Assembly (NCBI RefSeq): GCF_014879975.1
Contig: NZ_CP062500.1
Coordinates: 3,286,001-3,350,000 of the forward strand
Length of the DNA: 64,000 nucleotides
Reading direction: 5' to 3'
DNA from: Vibrio bathopelagicus
GTDB taxonomy: Bacteria; Pseudomonadota; Gammaproteobacteria; Enterobacterales; Vibrionaceae
Shown: positions 29,252 through 39,107 of the stretch, piece after piece
Numbering within the stretch: position 1 is the first letter of the stretch
How the letters are laid out: every line of letters starts with the position of its first letter
Made by a program: the position numbers and the translations under genes
Notes under the pieces: model-generated
The model's database searches: none
The model's input: only the letters and a program-made list of their open reading frames with translations
Told to the model about the DNA's origin: nothing

Positions 29252-29627
29252 CTGAGTTCATCGATTTATAGTCACTGCCATCTATGGGCAGTCATGTATT
29301 TTGTGGTAACTATCAGGTTTATTTATGAAATGAATAAGTCAGTTGGCAAGAAAATGAGGAACTTATCACTTTGGAATCATCAATTGTTTGGCACGTTATA
29401 TATTTCCAACATATATAGAAATGAGCATCAATTTATAAAGCTCAGGAGTGCTGAATAAGATCATCTGCACAGCATTAAAGTGATGAATATGCTAGTCAGA
29501 TACTCCGTAAATCATCAATTCAAACAAGGGATTTTCGAGGAAGGTAAATGGAATGGGCATTAAAAAGCCCAAAGTAAACAAAAGCTACTTTGGGCTCAAA
29601 TTCTCAAACGAGTTGTGTTAGTTCACC
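29252..29627. other. 376-base gap nuclease-trpS
   Basis: No gene is seen. The right end holds the trpS terminator (29562-29596). The AT-rich remainder (29252-29520) should contain the nuclease promoter on the minus strand. I could not settle on a confident -35/-10 pair, a Pho box or a CRP site. Confidence 0.5.
29562..29596 (-). terminator. Rho-independent terminator of trpS
   Basis: AGCCCAAAGTA and TACTTTGGGCT make an 11-bp perfect stem followed by UUUUA on the minus strand, 32 bases past the trpS stop. Confidence 0.9.
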
Positions 29628-30644
29628 CTATGGGCGAGTAACAAAACCTACCGCTTCGTATGCTTTTTTCAGTGTTACTGCAGCACGTTCAGACGCTTTT
29701 TCAGCACCCGCTTTCATTACTGCGTCCATGTAAGCACGATCAGCACGGATACGGTGATATTCAGATTGAATCGGCTCAAGCATCTCAACCAATGCTGCGC
29801 CTACATCCTTCTTGAACGGACCGTACATCTCAACGCCTTGGTATTGCGCTTCGATCTCTTCAAACGTTTTACCCGTCGCCGCAGAGTACAGACCCATTAG
29901 GTTAGAGATACCCGCTTTGTTTTCCCAATCGTGAGCAATTCGTGGTGGCGTTTCTGCATCGGTTTGCGCTTTGTTGATCTTCTTGATGATCGACTTAGGC
30001 TCTTCTAGCAGAGTAATTACGTTCTTACGGTTATCATCCGACTTAGACATTTTCTTAGTCGCATCTTGCAGGCTCATTACACGTGCATTCACTGTTGGAA
30101 TGTAAGGTTCTGGAACTTGGAAAATTGGTGTTTCAGGGCCGTAGATGTTGTTAAAGCGATTGGCGATATCACGCGCTAGCTCTAGATGCTGTTTCTGGTC
30201 GCTACCTACTGGCACTTGGTGAGCACCGTAAAGCAGGATATCTGCAGCCATCAACACTGGGTAATCGTATAGGCCTACGTTTACGTCATTTGAGTGACGT
30301 GCAGACTTATCTTTAAACTGAGTCATACGGCTCAGTTCACCCATTTGTGTGTAACAGTTAAGAAGCCAACCAAGTTGAGCATGCTCTGGTACGTGTGACT
30401 GAACAAATAGCGTGCTCTTCTTTGGATCAACACCGACAGCAAGACAGATTGCTAATGCGTCTAGAGTCGCTTCATGCAGTGCTTTCGGGTCTTGGCGAAC
30501 CGTAATTGCGTGAAGGTCTACAACACAGTATTGGCAATCGTAATCATCTTGCATCTGTTGCCATTGACGTAGAGCACCCAAGTAGTTACCGATACTTAGT
30601 TCACCAGATGGTTGAACACCACTCAATACGATGGGCTTGCTCAT
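29628..30644 (-). CDS. trpS: Tryptophanyl-tRNA synthetase
   Basis: A class-Ic aminoacyl-tRNA synthetase that charges tRNA-Trp. It has 338 residues, the standard bacterial length. The HIGH-equivalent is in [17 protein letters not shown] and the KMSKS loop is KKMSKSDDN. It lies downstream of gph in the conserved dam-rpe-gph-trpS order. A hairpin and a 13-bp triplicate repeat occupy the gap to gph. Confidence 0.98.
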   Translation of the reverse strand: MSKPIVLSGVQPSGELSIGNYLGALRQWQQMQDDYDCQYCVVDLHAITVRQDPKALHEATLDALAICLAVGVDPKKSTLFVQSHVPEHAQLGWLLNCYTQMGELSRMTQFKDKSARHSNDVNVGLYDYPVLMAADILLYGAHQVPVGSDQKQHLELARDIANRFNNIYGPETPIFQVPEPYIPTVNARVMSLQDATKKMSKSDDNRKNVITLLEEPKSIIKKINKAQTDAETPPRIAHDWENKAGISNLMGLYSAATGKTFEEIEAQYQGVEMYGPFKKDVGAALVEMLEPIQSEYHRIRADRAYMDAVMKAGAEKASERAAVTLKKAYEAVGFVTRP

Positions 30645-30679
30645 GGTTTTAATTCCTTTGCTTGGTAGCTTGGTTTTTC

Positions 30680-30718
30680 ACTTCGCTTGTTAACTTCGCT
30701 TGTTAACTTCGCTTGTTC
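30680..30718. repeat. 13-bp direct repeat, three copies, in the trpS leader
   Basis: ACTTCGCTTGTTA occurs three times head to tail (the last copy ends in C). The array lies 36-74 bases upstream of the trpS ATG, after the gph terminator, so it is within the trpS promoter or leader. Confidence 0.85.
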
Positions 30719-30743
30719 GCCTAGCTTCTTAACTTAAATATAG

Positions 30744-30772
30744 AAAAGCCGCGTAGCTCTTTCTACGCGGCT
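30744..30772 (-). terminator. Terminator between gph and trpS
   Basis: AGCCGCGTAG and CTACGCGGCT form a perfect 10-bp GC-rich stem with a six-base loop, followed by UUUUC on the minus strand. It separates gph from trpS. Confidence 0.85.
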
Positions 30773-30830
30773 CATCCAGTGTACTCATTGACAAGTATTT
30801 TGCTAGTAGGTTTGCTAACTTTTGTCCGCT

Positions 30831-31517
30831 TTATGCTGAAACTAGAACGACATCTAGTAATTGCGCAATGTTGTCTGCGACATAGTCAGGGTTTGATGCT
30901 GAAATCGGCTCACCGTGGTTGTAGCCGTAAGTCAGACCAAACGAGTGACAGCCTGCATTCTTAGCCGCTTTGATGTCATTGCTTGAATCGCCAACCATCA
31001 GCATCTCTTCAGCCTTCACATTGTGCTTTTCTAGCAACCAGTTCAGCGCCACTGGGTTCGGCTTTTTCTCTGGGAAAGAGTCGCCGCCCAACACATCAAC
31101 AAAGTACTTACCGATACCATGCTGCGCCAGAACGTCTGGTACAAATTTCGATGGCTTGTTGGTAACAAGTACCATAGTGAAACCCGCTTTATCCAGCTCA
31201 GCCAGTGTCTCTTTAACCGATGGGTAAAGGTGACTCAGCTTGTGACCGCCCTGCTCGTAGAAATCATCAAACAGGATGCGCGCTTTTTTTAGTAGTTCAG
31301 GCTCAAGGCTTGGGTCAACCGTAAGGTTGCGGCTCAGTGAACGTCCGATAAGAACATCAGCACCATTACCTACATAGTCACGAACTTGTTCTTCGCTTAC
31401 TGAAGAAAAACCCAGTTCCTGACAAGCTTGGTCAGCGGCGACAGCCAAATCAGGCACGCTATCTAATAAGGTTCCATCCAAATCAAAGGCGAGCAGTTTT
31501 ATTGAGCTTAATGACAT
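30831..31517 (-). CDS. gph: Phosphoglycolate phosphatase
   Basis: A HAD-superfamily phosphatase that removes 2-phosphoglycolate arising from DNA 3'-end repair. The 228-residue protein has motif I DLDGTLLDS (nucleophile Asp), motif II LVTNKPS and motif IV MVGDSSNDIKAAKNAG. It sits between rpe and trpS, the conserved order. A terminator lies between rpe and gph, so its expression may be reduced relative to rpe. Confidence 0.97.
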   Translation of the reverse strand: MSLSSIKLLAFDLDGTLLDSVPDLAVAADQACQELGFSSVSEEQVRDYVGNGADVLIGRSLSRNLTVDPSLEPELLKKARILFDDFYEQGGHKLSHLYPSVKETLAELDKAGFTMVLVTNKPSKFVPDVLAQHGIGKYFVDVLGGDSFPEKKPNPVALNWLLEKHNVKAEEMLMVGDSSNDIKAAKNAGCHSFGLTYGYNHGEPISASNPDYVADNIAQLLDVVLVSA

Positions 31518-31567
31518 CTTACTTTCCTATTTATAATTGTTGCCTTATGAGTTGAGCTATAAGACGT

Positions 31568-31591
31568 AAAAAAGGGGCTAATGAGCCCCTT
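31568..31591 (-). terminator. Terminator between rpe and gph
   Basis: AAGGGGCT and AGCCCCTT pair around a four-base loop, and the minus strand continues with a U run. It lies 44 bases after the rpe stop. Confidence 0.88.
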
Positions 31592-31635
31592 AATCTAAAT
31601 TTTTGATTTTAGGTCAACAGACCTTAGTTCTACTT

Positions 31636-32310
31636 TTATGCGTTAACTTTTGCAAGCTCTGCACGCATCTCATCAATCACTTCTTTGTAGTCCGGTTGAT
31701 TGAAGATAGCGGAACCTGCAACGAACATATCTGCGCCCGCTTCTGCGATTTCACGGATGTTATCAACCTTCACGCCGCCATCAATCTCAAGGCGGATATC
31801 ACGGCCTGAGTCGTCAATAAGTTTACGAACAGCGCGCAGCTTATCAAGTGTGTGAGGAATGAAAGATTGACCGCCAAAGCCAGGGTTCACTGACATCAGT
31901 AGAATCATGTCGACTTTGTCTAGGATGTAATCAAGACAAGAAAGTGGCGTTGCTGGATTCAATACTACACCCGCTTTACAGCCGTGCTCTTTGATCAGCT
32001 GTAGAGTACGATCAACGTGCTCAGAGGCTTCAACATGGAAGGTAATCATTGATGCGCCAGCTTTAGCAAACTCAGGCACGATGCTATCTACAGGCTTAAC
32101 CATTAAGTGAACATCGATAGGAGCAGTAATACCGTAGTCGCGCAGCGCTTTACAGATAGGTGCGCCAAAAGTCAGGTTAGGTACGTAGTGGTTGTCCATC
32201 ACATCGAAGTGCACAACATCAGCCCCGGCTGCGAGTACTTTCTCTACGTCTTCACCAAGACGAGCAAAATCTGCAGACAAAATCGATGGAGCGATTAGAA
32301 AATCTTTCAT
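31636..32310 (-). CDS. rpe: Ribulose-phosphate 3-epimerase
   Basis: Rpe interconverts ribulose-5-phosphate and xylulose-5-phosphate in the pentose phosphate pathway. The chosen ATG gives 224 residues starting [21 protein letters not shown], the family start. The frame extends 23 residues further upstream without homology. TIM-barrel motifs include [16 protein letters not shown] with the metal-binding Asp, and EIDGGV. It follows dam by about 200 bases. Confidence 0.97.
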   Translation of the reverse strand: MKDFLIAPSILSADFARLGEDVEKVLAAGADVVHFDVMDNHYVPNLTFGAPICKALRDYGITAPIDVHLMVKPVDSIVPEFAKAGASMITFHVEASEHVDRTLQLIKEHGCKAGVVLNPATPLSCLDYILDKVDMILLMSVNPGFGGQSFIPHTLDKLRAVRKLIDDSGRDIRLEIDGGVKVDNIREIAEAGADMFVAGSAIFNQPDYKEVIDEMRAELAKVNA

Positions 32311-32511
32311 ACCAAACCTCTTAAGAGTGAGTAAATTGCGAATATCACCGCCTTGGTGACATCTCATATACAAATACAAGACTCAATCCCAAGACTATTT
32401 GGTGTGCAATTCTACCTAAGCACCTAAGCAGATCCTAGCAGTTCGAAAGATTAGTTTATGAAAGTACCCGTGGAGCACTCAATTTGATGAGTTCGAGGGT
32501 TATTCTGACTA

Positions 32512-33360
32512 CTACAATTCAGTTGAAGCGTGTTGCTGGTTTTTCTCTTTGTGAAAAAGTGCCAGTAACTCATCGACTTTATTGCGCCCTGCGCCATTAC
32601 GGCTAATGGTGCGCTTAACCTTAACCACGTTCAGTTCCGCACCATGGTATAAACGGCGCGTTAAGGTGGTGTCATGGTTTGAAATCAAGACAGGGATGCC
32701 TCGTTCCATTGCCGCTCTTTCTGCAACATCAGCCAAGGCTGCTTGGTCATCTAAGCTGAAGCCATTACCCGCATAAGAGGTAAAGTTAGCGGTGCTAGAC
32801 AATGGCGCATAAGGAGGATCACAATAAACCACACAACCCTTACGGGCGCGGCTAAAGGTCTCACTATAGCCTTCACAAACAAACGTCGCTTTTTTCGCTT
32901 TCTCAGAGAAAAACTCAAGCTCAGCTTCTGGGAAGTAAGGTTTTTTGTAAGAACCAAACGGAACGTTAAAACCACCTTTCTTGTTGTATCGACACAAGCC
33001 ATTGAAGCCAAATCGGTTCATATACAAGAAAGCAAGCGAGCGATACATGACATTGTCGGTACCATTGAACTCAGCTCGAATATCTAAAAAGACTTCTTTG
33101 CGATTATTCTCAGGACAGAACCAGCGCTTCGCTTCAGAGATGTAGGTTTCAGGGTCAGTTTTAAGAAGGTTGTACAAGTTGATAAGATCGGGATTGATAT
33201 CCGCTAGCAAGTACTGTTCAAAATCAGTATTCAAAAACACTGAGCCGGCACCGACAAACGGTTCTACCAATTTTCGAGCAGGTGGCAGGTGACGTTGGAT
33301 GTCTTCAACTAGGCCATATTTACCACCAGCCCATTTTAGAAAGGCACGCTGCTTTTTCAT
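32512..33360 (-). CDS. dam: DNA adenine methyltransferase (GATC)
   Basis: Dam methylates adenine in GATC and directs mismatch repair, dnaA/seqA control and, in vibrios, chromosome II replication. The 282-residue protein has the AdoMet motif FLKWAGGKYGLVEDI at the N-terminus and the catalytic DPPY (YCDPPYAPL) near 180. It lies downstream of damX with a 69-base gap. It is chromosomal and in the conserved position, not a phage or restriction-linked methylase. Confidence 0.98.
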   Translation of the reverse strand: MKKQRAFLKWAGGKYGLVEDIQRHLPPARKLVEPFVGAGSVFLNTDFEQYLLADINPDLINLYNLLKTDPETYISEAKRWFCPENNRKEVFLDIRAEFNGTDNVMYRSLAFLYMNRFGFNGLCRYNKKGGFNVPFGSYKKPYFPEAELEFFSEKAKKATFVCEGYSETFSRARKGCVVYCDPPYAPLSSTANFTSYAGNGFSLDDQAALADVAERAAMERGIPVLISNHDTTLTRRLYHGAELNVVKVKRTISRNGAGRNKVDELLALFHKEKNQQHASTEL

Positions 33361-33429
33361 TTACTGCTCTATCTATCAACTCAAAAATAAGGCTGCGGAA
33401 TGTAACATATTTTGAGGCTAAGCTCAGGG

Positions 33430-34947
33430 TTATTTCGCACGTTCTATCTCTCGATGTACTTGATTCATCGATTTTGCCCAAGGTTCCAACTGTTGAAGTG
33501 GTTTTGATAAAGCACTTACCGCGTCTCGCGCCACTTGAATCGTCGGATAATCTTGATAAGTGATGATAAACCACTTGGTGTCGTTACGAAGAGTTGGATA
33601 AATACGAACCTTACCCTCGACTTCATATTCTTCAATAAAAGACTGAACATCTTCTAATGACGTCATCGCGCTCAACTGTAAGGTATAAGCGCGTGGTGAG
33701 ATAGCTTGTAACTCTTCGCGAGCAAATGAGAAGGTGATCTTTTTCGTCGGCGGTGTTGATTCAATTAGGTCAGAATCGTCATCAACTGAAGCTGGTGACT
33801 CGTTTTTCGCTGCATCAGGTTGCGAGCTAACCTCTGCACCTGTGTTTTCTTCAACGGCAGCATCAATCGCACTGGTATCAGCACTTTTCGGCTTGTCATC
33901 CAGCAAGGCATCAACCACATCAGAAGTAATCACCACACGTTGCTGCTCTTGTTTCACCTCGCCAACACTGGCTGTACCTTCCACCACAACCGGTGGTAAA
34001 GATGAACTGTCATCGTCAGCACCTTGGTAACTCATGTCGGTGTCGGTTTCAGAATCAACCGTACCATCAATTCCAGCTTGCTCAGTACCACTTTCTACTT
34101 CAACCGTCGGGATAACTGTCTGTTCAATTGGAGCAATGAGAGATTGCGCTTTATCATCAGGGGTTGGCTGACTGAACATCCACCAGTAACCGCCGCCGAT
34201 AACAACCAATAACAACGCCACCACAATCGCGATATTGATAGGTGAACCAATGATTGAGCGAATAATAATCCTTTTTTCCACTTTCAATTCTCCTAAGGCC
34301 ATTAACTCACCGGGCAAAGGTTGCGTTTTATTAAACGCACGTCGCACGCGAGCTTCAGACTCATCATCAACATATCGAATCACCAGTGATTCAAAGAAAT
34401 GTTCAGCTTCGGGTTGGGATAGGTTATCGATTTCTAGATCGATAGGCTTGTGTTGTTGACCGTAGCTCAGACGTGTTAACAGCGGGTCTAAATGGCCAGT
34501 TTCCGAGAAGAGAACGATATTGATCGTCCATTGAGGATTAGATTGAGCCTCAAGTACCAGCATCCATAGTTCGGATACCAAAAGCTCTGAGAGTCGGTGG
34601 GCATCATCGATAACGATAACCACATGACACGAGTCTCCATCCAGTAACCGTGCAAGGCTATCTGATAAAGAGTCATGTTGATTAAAGAGTGGATCAGAAA
34701 CGATCTGACTAAGAATAAGAGCTCGGTGTTGCTGATCATCTTGGCTAGGGTGACAAAGCAGTAAACACTGATTCTTTTCTGTCGACCACGCTTCTAGATA
34801 ACGCTGAGCTAACCATGAACGGCCAGAGCCCGTTTTACCAGCCACCGTGACTAGGTTTGAGCCAAAGTTAGTCAAAAGCTGTAAGCGTTCTAATAGCTCA
34901 ACTTGAGATTCTAACTCTAATACTCTTAATTCATGAGCCAAACTCAT
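33430..34947 (-). CDS. damX: DamX, SPOR-domain cell-division protein
   Basis: DamX is an inner-membrane septal-ring protein. The 505-residue product has an N-terminal AAA-type ATPase module with Walker A VAGKTGSGRSW near 36-46 and Walker B VVIVIDDAH. One membrane helix (INIAIVVALLLVVIGGGYWW, about 235-254) follows, then a long acidic Ser/Thr-rich periplasmic linker. A C-terminal SPOR domain (about 420-495) binds denuded septal peptidoglycan. It lies between aroB and dam as in enterics. Confidence 0.95.
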   Translation of the reverse strand: MSLAHELRVLELESQVELLERLQLLTNFGSNLVTVAGKTGSGRSWLAQRYLEAWSTEKNQCLLLCHPSQDDQQHRALILSQIVSDPLFNQHDSLSDSLARLLDGDSCHVVIVIDDAHRLSELLVSELWMLVLEAQSNPQWTINIVLFSETGHLDPLLTRLSYGQQHKPIDLEIDNLSQPEAEHFFESLVIRYVDDESEARVRRAFNKTQPLPGELMALGELKVEKRIIIRSIIGSPINIAIVVALLLVVIGGGYWWMFSQPTPDDKAQSLIAPIEQTVIPTVEVESGTEQAGIDGTVDSETDTDMSYQGADDDSSSLPPVVVEGTASVGEVKQEQQRVVITSDVVDALLDDKPKSADTSAIDAAVEENTGAEVSSQPDAAKNESPASVDDDSDLIESTPPTKKITFSFAREELQAISPRAYTLQLSAMTSLEDVQSFIEEYEVEGKVRIYPTLRNDTKWFIITYQDYPTIQVARDAVSALSKPLQQLEPWAKSMNQVHREIERAK

Positions 34948-35025
34948 TGGGGATCCCTACTGATAAGATCGATCAGTAAAACGCTTCCGTTGCCTAGGGA
35001 TTAACTAGGCAACATCGCACCAAAT

Positions 35026-36114
35026 TTAAAGAGTACGGCAGAAATCAATCGCTTGTTTAATGATGTCTTGAGGCACATCAGCGACCACTTCAGCAGTACC
35101 AATACTTGTTGGTAATACCAAACGTAACTGACCAGACAGCACTTTTTTATCACGCATCATGTGCTTCATAAAGTCTTCAAAAGACATGCTTTCTGGCGTA
35201 TGGATTGGCAATTTCGCATTCTTGAGTATAGAAATAATTCGCTCAAGCTGCTGCTGAGAGATCAGTCCCTGTAATTGAGCCGTTTTGGCTGCCATTACAG
35301 TACCTGAAGATACAGCTTCGCCATGTAGCCAATTACCATAGCCTAGTTCAGCTTCAATCGCATGACCAAATGTATGACCTAGGTTCAATAACGCTCTGAT
35401 TCCTGACTCTTTTTCATCGATAGCAACCACTTCAGCCTTAATTGCACAACAACGAGCAATTGCGGTGATCAGTGCTTGTTCATCAAGTTGATAAAGTTTC
35501 TCTAGATTCAGTTCCAACCAATCAAAGAAGGTTTCATCATAGATGATGCCGTATTTGATGACCTCAGCAATACCCGCTGCAAACTCACGCTCAGGAAGCG
35601 TTGATAAACAGTTCGTATCGATGATGACAGATTTTGGTTGATAGAAAGCGCCGATCATATTCTTGCCAAGGGGATGGTTCACTGCGGTTTTACCACCTAC
35701 AGAGGAATCCACTTGAGAAAGAAGTGTCGTCGGGATCTGAATGAAATCAATACCGCGTTGGTAACAAGAGGCAGCAAAACCGACCAAGTCACCGATAACA
35801 CCACCACCTAAAGCAATCACCACCACATCGCGGCTGTAATTTCCTTCAAGCATGTAGCTCATCACTGAGTTGAACGTTTCAAGTGTTTTGTACTGCTCAC
35901 CGTCTGGCAACTCTAAAAGAGAAGTTTGACAGCCTACTTGATCCAATAGCGATAAAATTTTATCGGCATAAAGAGGCGCTACTGTCACATTACTGATAAC
36001 AACAACTTTCTGTTTGCCTGATAAAAAAGAAAGGTACGCCGGGTCTTCAAATAACCCGGCGCCAATAGAGATAGGGTAGCTACGCTCAGCTAGATTGACC
36101 GTAATCCGTTCCAT
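35026..36114 (-). CDS. aroB: 3-dehydroquinate synthase
   Basis: AroB carries out the second step of the shikimate pathway, cyclising DAHP to 3-dehydroquinate with NAD and a divalent metal. The 362-residue length is standard. The NAD-binding [19 protein letters not shown] and metal-binding [12 protein letters not shown] and HGEAVSSG histidines are visible. It follows aroK by 25 bases and is surely co-transcribed with it. Confidence 0.98.
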   Translation of the reverse strand: MERITVNLAERSYPISIGAGLFEDPAYLSFLSGKQKVVVISNVTVAPLYADKILSLLDQVGCQTSLLELPDGEQYKTLETFNSVMSYMLEGNYSRDVVVIALGGGVIGDLVGFAASCYQRGIDFIQIPTTLLSQVDSSVGGKTAVNHPLGKNMIGAFYQPKSVIIDTNCLSTLPEREFAAGIAEVIKYGIIYDETFFDWLELNLEKLYQLDEQALITAIARCCAIKAEVVAIDEKESGIRALLNLGHTFGHAIEAELGYGNWLHGEAVSSGTVMAAKTAQLQGLISQQQLERIISILKNAKLPIHTPESMSFEDFMKHMMRDKKVLSGQLRLVLPTSIGTAEVVADVPQDIIKQAIDFCRTL

Positions 36115-36139
36115 GGGTTTGCTCTCCGAAAAAATGAAC

Positions 36140-36658
36140 TTAACGTTCTTCTAGCATTTTTACGATCTGGTTGGCTACCACTTTTGCACTTTGATCGTCA
36201 GTACGAACTGTGTAGTCCGCCACTTCGTCGTATAGTGCGTTGCGAGATACAGCTAGATCTTCTAGCACATCACGCGGGTTGTCTGTTTGAAGTAGAGGGC
36301 GTTTCTTGTCGCGGTTAGTGCGAGCAAGTTGCTTTTCAATTGTTGTCTCTAGGTATACAACAATGCCTCGTGCAGATAGACGGTTACGGTTTTCTTTGCT
36401 CAGCACTGAACCACCACCTGTCGCAAGAACAATACCTTGTTCTTCTGTCAGATCGTTGATTACAGATTCTTCGCGCTTACGGAAACCTTCTTCGCCCTCA
36501 ACATCAAAAACCCATGCGATGTCTGCGCCAGTGCGCTCTTCGATCACAGTGTCAGAGTCTAGAAACTCCATATGAAGTTGGGAAGCTAGGTGTCTACCAA
36601 TTGTACTTTTGCCGGCGCCCATTGGGCCAACAAGAAAAATATTGCGTTTCTCAGCCAT
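36140..36658 (-). CDS. aroK: Shikimate kinase I
   Basis: AroK phosphorylates shikimate at the 3-position. The 172-residue P-loop kinase starts [21 protein letters not shown] with Walker [10 protein letters not shown]. It has the shikimate-binding DSD motif ([10 protein letters not shown]) and the lid region RPLLQT. The gene lies downstream of pilQ in the conserved pilMNOPQ-aroKB order. Its 176-base leader contains large nested inverted repeats (36711-36802). Confidence 0.98.
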   Translation of the reverse strand: MAEKRNIFLVGPMGAGKSTIGRHLASQLHMEFLDSDTVIEERTGADIAWVFDVEGEEGFRKREESVINDLTEEQGIVLATGGGSVLSKENRNRLSARGIVVYLETTIEKQLARTNRDKKRPLLQTDNPRDVLEDLAVSRNALYDEVADYTVRTDDQSAKVVANQIVKMLEER

Positions 36659-36710
36659 GTTTTTAGCAGTAATTTACAACGTTAATTCAATGACATCGCC
36701 ACAAGGTAGG

Positions 36711-36802
36711 TCAGTACAAGTACTGAAATTAAAAGGCCCGTGGCACCGATTCCTCACAGATAATTCGTGATAAGACCCGAAATTATCAAGGTTAGGTGCC
36801 AC
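36711..36802 (-). promoter_or_regulatory. Nested inverted repeats in the pilQ-aroK gap
   Basis: GTGGCACC (36740-36747) and GGTGCCAC (36795-36802) form an outer stem. Within it GATAATT (36759-36765) and AATTATC (36781-36787) form an inner stem. On the minus strand the structure is followed by GGGCCUUUU, which could end pilQ transcripts. A separate hairpin TCAGTAC-AA-GTACTGA (36711-36726) lies closer to aroK. Terminator, attenuator and aroK leader RNA are all possible. Confidence 0.55.
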
Positions 36803-36834
36803 TAATGCAACTTTATTTTTAATCTAATTGTTCA

Positions 36835-38529
36835 TTACTGAATCACAACTTTGGGTGTGACAAAAATAAGTAGTTCACTTTTACCCACATTTTCATAACT
36901 GCGACGGAACAATGCACCCAAAACTGGCAGGTCTCCCAACAGAGGAACTTTATCCACCGTGCTGCTTACGCTGTGTTGAAATATCCCGCCAAGAACGACA
37001 GTTTCACCATTATTAACAAGCACTTGCGTACCTATCCTTTGCGTGTCAATTGCTACCGCTTCACCGGTTCCGGTTTTTACCACTTGCCCTGGTCTATCTT
37101 GAGTCACGCTCAAATCCAATACCAAACGATTGTCGGGGGTTATCTGCGGTGTGACCTTAATACTCAAGACTGCTTTTTTAAATGCGACGGAAGTTGCACC
37201 ACTGGAAGAGGATTCTAAATAAGGGATTTCAGTACCTTGCTCAATGTAAGCGGGCTTTTTATTAGTGGTGATTAAGCGTGGGCTAGAAATAATCTCAGCT
37301 TTTGATTCTTGTTGTAGTGCCGACAATTCCAGATCAAGCAAGGTATCTGAACCCAGCTTGGCCACCTGAAACGCAATGCTTGATGCATTAGGCGATGTCG
37401 CCCCTAGATTAACGTTAAGGTAATCGTCAATCGCACTATCCCCACCATTATCGTCATACGGTGCAATTTGTGATGGATGATTACCCTCTATCGAGCCGCC
37501 GACTTTGAAGCTTCCGTTGGTCGAAGAAACGCCCCAGCGCACGCCTAACTCATCAAGGTTACCTTCGGTCACTGTAACAATACGCGCCTCTATCTGAACT
37601 TGCTTCACGGGAATGTCTAACGATTCAATGATGCCTCGTATCACCGCAATGTTTTCTTCCAATTCACGAATGAGCAGCGAGTTAGTTCTCTCATCAATGG
37701 TAATCGAGCCACGATCAGACAGCATACTCACCGCCCCATCCCCACCAATCATATCGGCGATGTCGGTCGCTTTAGCAAAGTTAATCTTGATGATTTCCGA
37801 TTTAAGCTCACCCAACTCTTCTTCCAAACGAGATTTTTCTAAGGCTTGCTGCTCTCGAAGGTCAAGTTCAGCTTTTGGCGCAACCAAGATGACATTACCA
37901 TCAACGCGCTTATCTAAGCCTTTAACTTGCAAGATAATGTCGAGAACTTGCTGCCAAGGTACGCCATCTAACCGTAAAGTGAGGTTCCCTGAGACCGAGT
38001 CAGACACCACCAGGTTGAAATCGTTATAATCGGCAATGAGTTGAAGAACATTACGAACAGGAATGTCTTGGAAGTTAATTGAGATAAGTTTGCCCTCTTT
38101 CTCCAACACACTCTTCTCAACGGCTCTCTCTTTAACCAAAGGCTTACTCACGATGACCTCGATAAAGCGACCTTTTAGGTTGTACTCATATTGATAATCA
38201 TCAGCGATCGTGGCTAACAGTCGGGTACTCGGCGTTTCTCTGAAGACCTCAACCCCTTCAACTAAGGTGGCAAAATCTTTTACATCCAACAAATAGAGCT
38301 TGTCGTCATCAACCTTAGTATTGAGCAGTTCAATGCTCAGCCCTTCTTGAACTCTTTGAACATCGACCACCGCAGTGCTGGTTGCCAATTCAATAATGAT
38401 GACCGCATCTTTGTTCTTGTTGACCCTGAAATCGATGTTGTCCAAATTATTGGGTGATGTCTCTGCGTAACTCATCACGCTAAAAAACAACATCATAGAC
38501 AGCAGTACACCCTGTAGCCCTTTGTTCAT
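36835..38529 (-). CDS. pilQ: Type IV pilus secretin PilQ
   Basis: PilQ forms the outer-membrane secretin through which the type IVa pilus passes, and in vibrios supports competence. I choose the ATG at 38529 (564 residues), because it gives a compact signal peptide MNKGLQGVLLSMMLFFSVMSYA. An in-frame ATG eight codons upstream has a weaker site. Regions are AMIN-like (about 30-130), STN (about 150-220), one N-domain, and the secretin domain with VVLGGIFQ and VPLLGDLPVLGALFRR. It is the last gene of pilMNOPQ. Confidence 0.96.
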   Translation of the reverse strand: MNKGLQGVLLSMMLFFSVMSYAETSPNNLDNIDFRVNKNKDAVIIIELATSTAVVDVQRVQEGLSIELLNTKVDDDKLYLLDVKDFATLVEGVEVFRETPSTRLLATIADDYQYEYNLKGRFIEVIVSKPLVKERAVEKSVLEKEGKLISINFQDIPVRNVLQLIADYNDFNLVVSDSVSGNLTLRLDGVPWQQVLDIILQVKGLDKRVDGNVILVAPKAELDLREQQALEKSRLEEELGELKSEIIKINFAKATDIADMIGGDGAVSMLSDRGSITIDERTNSLLIRELEENIAVIRGIIESLDIPVKQVQIEARIVTVTEGNLDELGVRWGVSSTNGSFKVGGSIEGNHPSQIAPYDDNGGDSAIDDYLNVNLGATSPNASSIAFQVAKLGSDTLLDLELSALQQESKAEIISSPRLITTNKKPAYIEQGTEIPYLESSSSGATSVAFKKAVLSIKVTPQITPDNRLVLDLSVTQDRPGQVVKTGTGEAVAIDTQRIGTQVLVNNGETVVLGGIFQHSVSSTVDKVPLLGDLPVLGALFRRSYENVGKSELLIFVTPKVVIQ

Positions 38530-38588
38530 TATCTCGCTTATTCCTTTAATCATAGTTACATCTCATATCCACATCGTGTGGCATTGGT

Positions 38589-39107
38589 TTACTTCAGAGC
38601 CAGCCTAACGTTGCGCTTATGCCAACAACCTAAGCCATCTGGAAGAGTTTCATTAATCTGAACGTACTGGCTCGTCACCTTAGTCACTCGGCCATTGTTG
38701 AGGCCGATAAACTGGCCTTTCTTCACATTCACCACGTTGCCCCTTGGTGTTTGCACTAAACCAAACACACTTGAGCCACTGCCCATCACGCCTCTTAAAC
38801 GCAGCTTACTCAGCGGGTACTTCTCTAGCTTGCCATTGCGAGAGCGTGCGCTCGGTTGCCAACAGTCTTTCTTAACCAGAGGTTGGTTTTGCACAATGGC
38901 TTCTTTGGGAAGTTCAAAGGGAGGGCGAAATGCTCTTCGCTGATAGTTAGCGGCTGAAAACTCCGTTGCTGGGACAAGTTGCTCGACCTCTTTTTTTGCT
39001 TTGGCTTCAACTTGCACCACAAAATCTTCTAACGAATCTTGATTGGCTTTACAGCCCATCAGCGCGAGTAATAACAAGGTTGAATACAACGCTCTATTGG
39101 ATTTCAT
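38589..39107 (-). CDS. pilP: Type IV pilus lipoprotein PilP
   Basis: PilP is an inner-membrane lipoprotein joining the PilMNO platform to PilQ. The 172-residue precursor has a signal ending LLLALMGC, a lipobox. A linker follows, then a C-terminal beta domain from about 90 (LRLRGVMGSGSSVFGLVQTPRGNVVNVKKGQFIG). It overlaps the pilO end by 14 bases, consistent with translational coupling. Confidence 0.96.
   Translation of the reverse strand: MKSNRALYSTLLLLALMGCKANQDSLEDFVVQVEAKAKKEVEQLVPATEFSAANYQRRAFRPPFELPKEAIVQNQPLVKKDCWQPSARSRNGKLEKYPLSKLRLRGVMGSGSSVFGLVQTPRGNVVNVKKGQFIGLNNGRVTKVTSQYVQINETLPDGLGCWHKRNVRLALK

Noticed and set aside
32512..33360. dam as part of a restriction-modification or phage island
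   Set aside because: It is in the conserved damX-dam-rpe-gph-trpS order, with no endonuclease or phage gene nearby.
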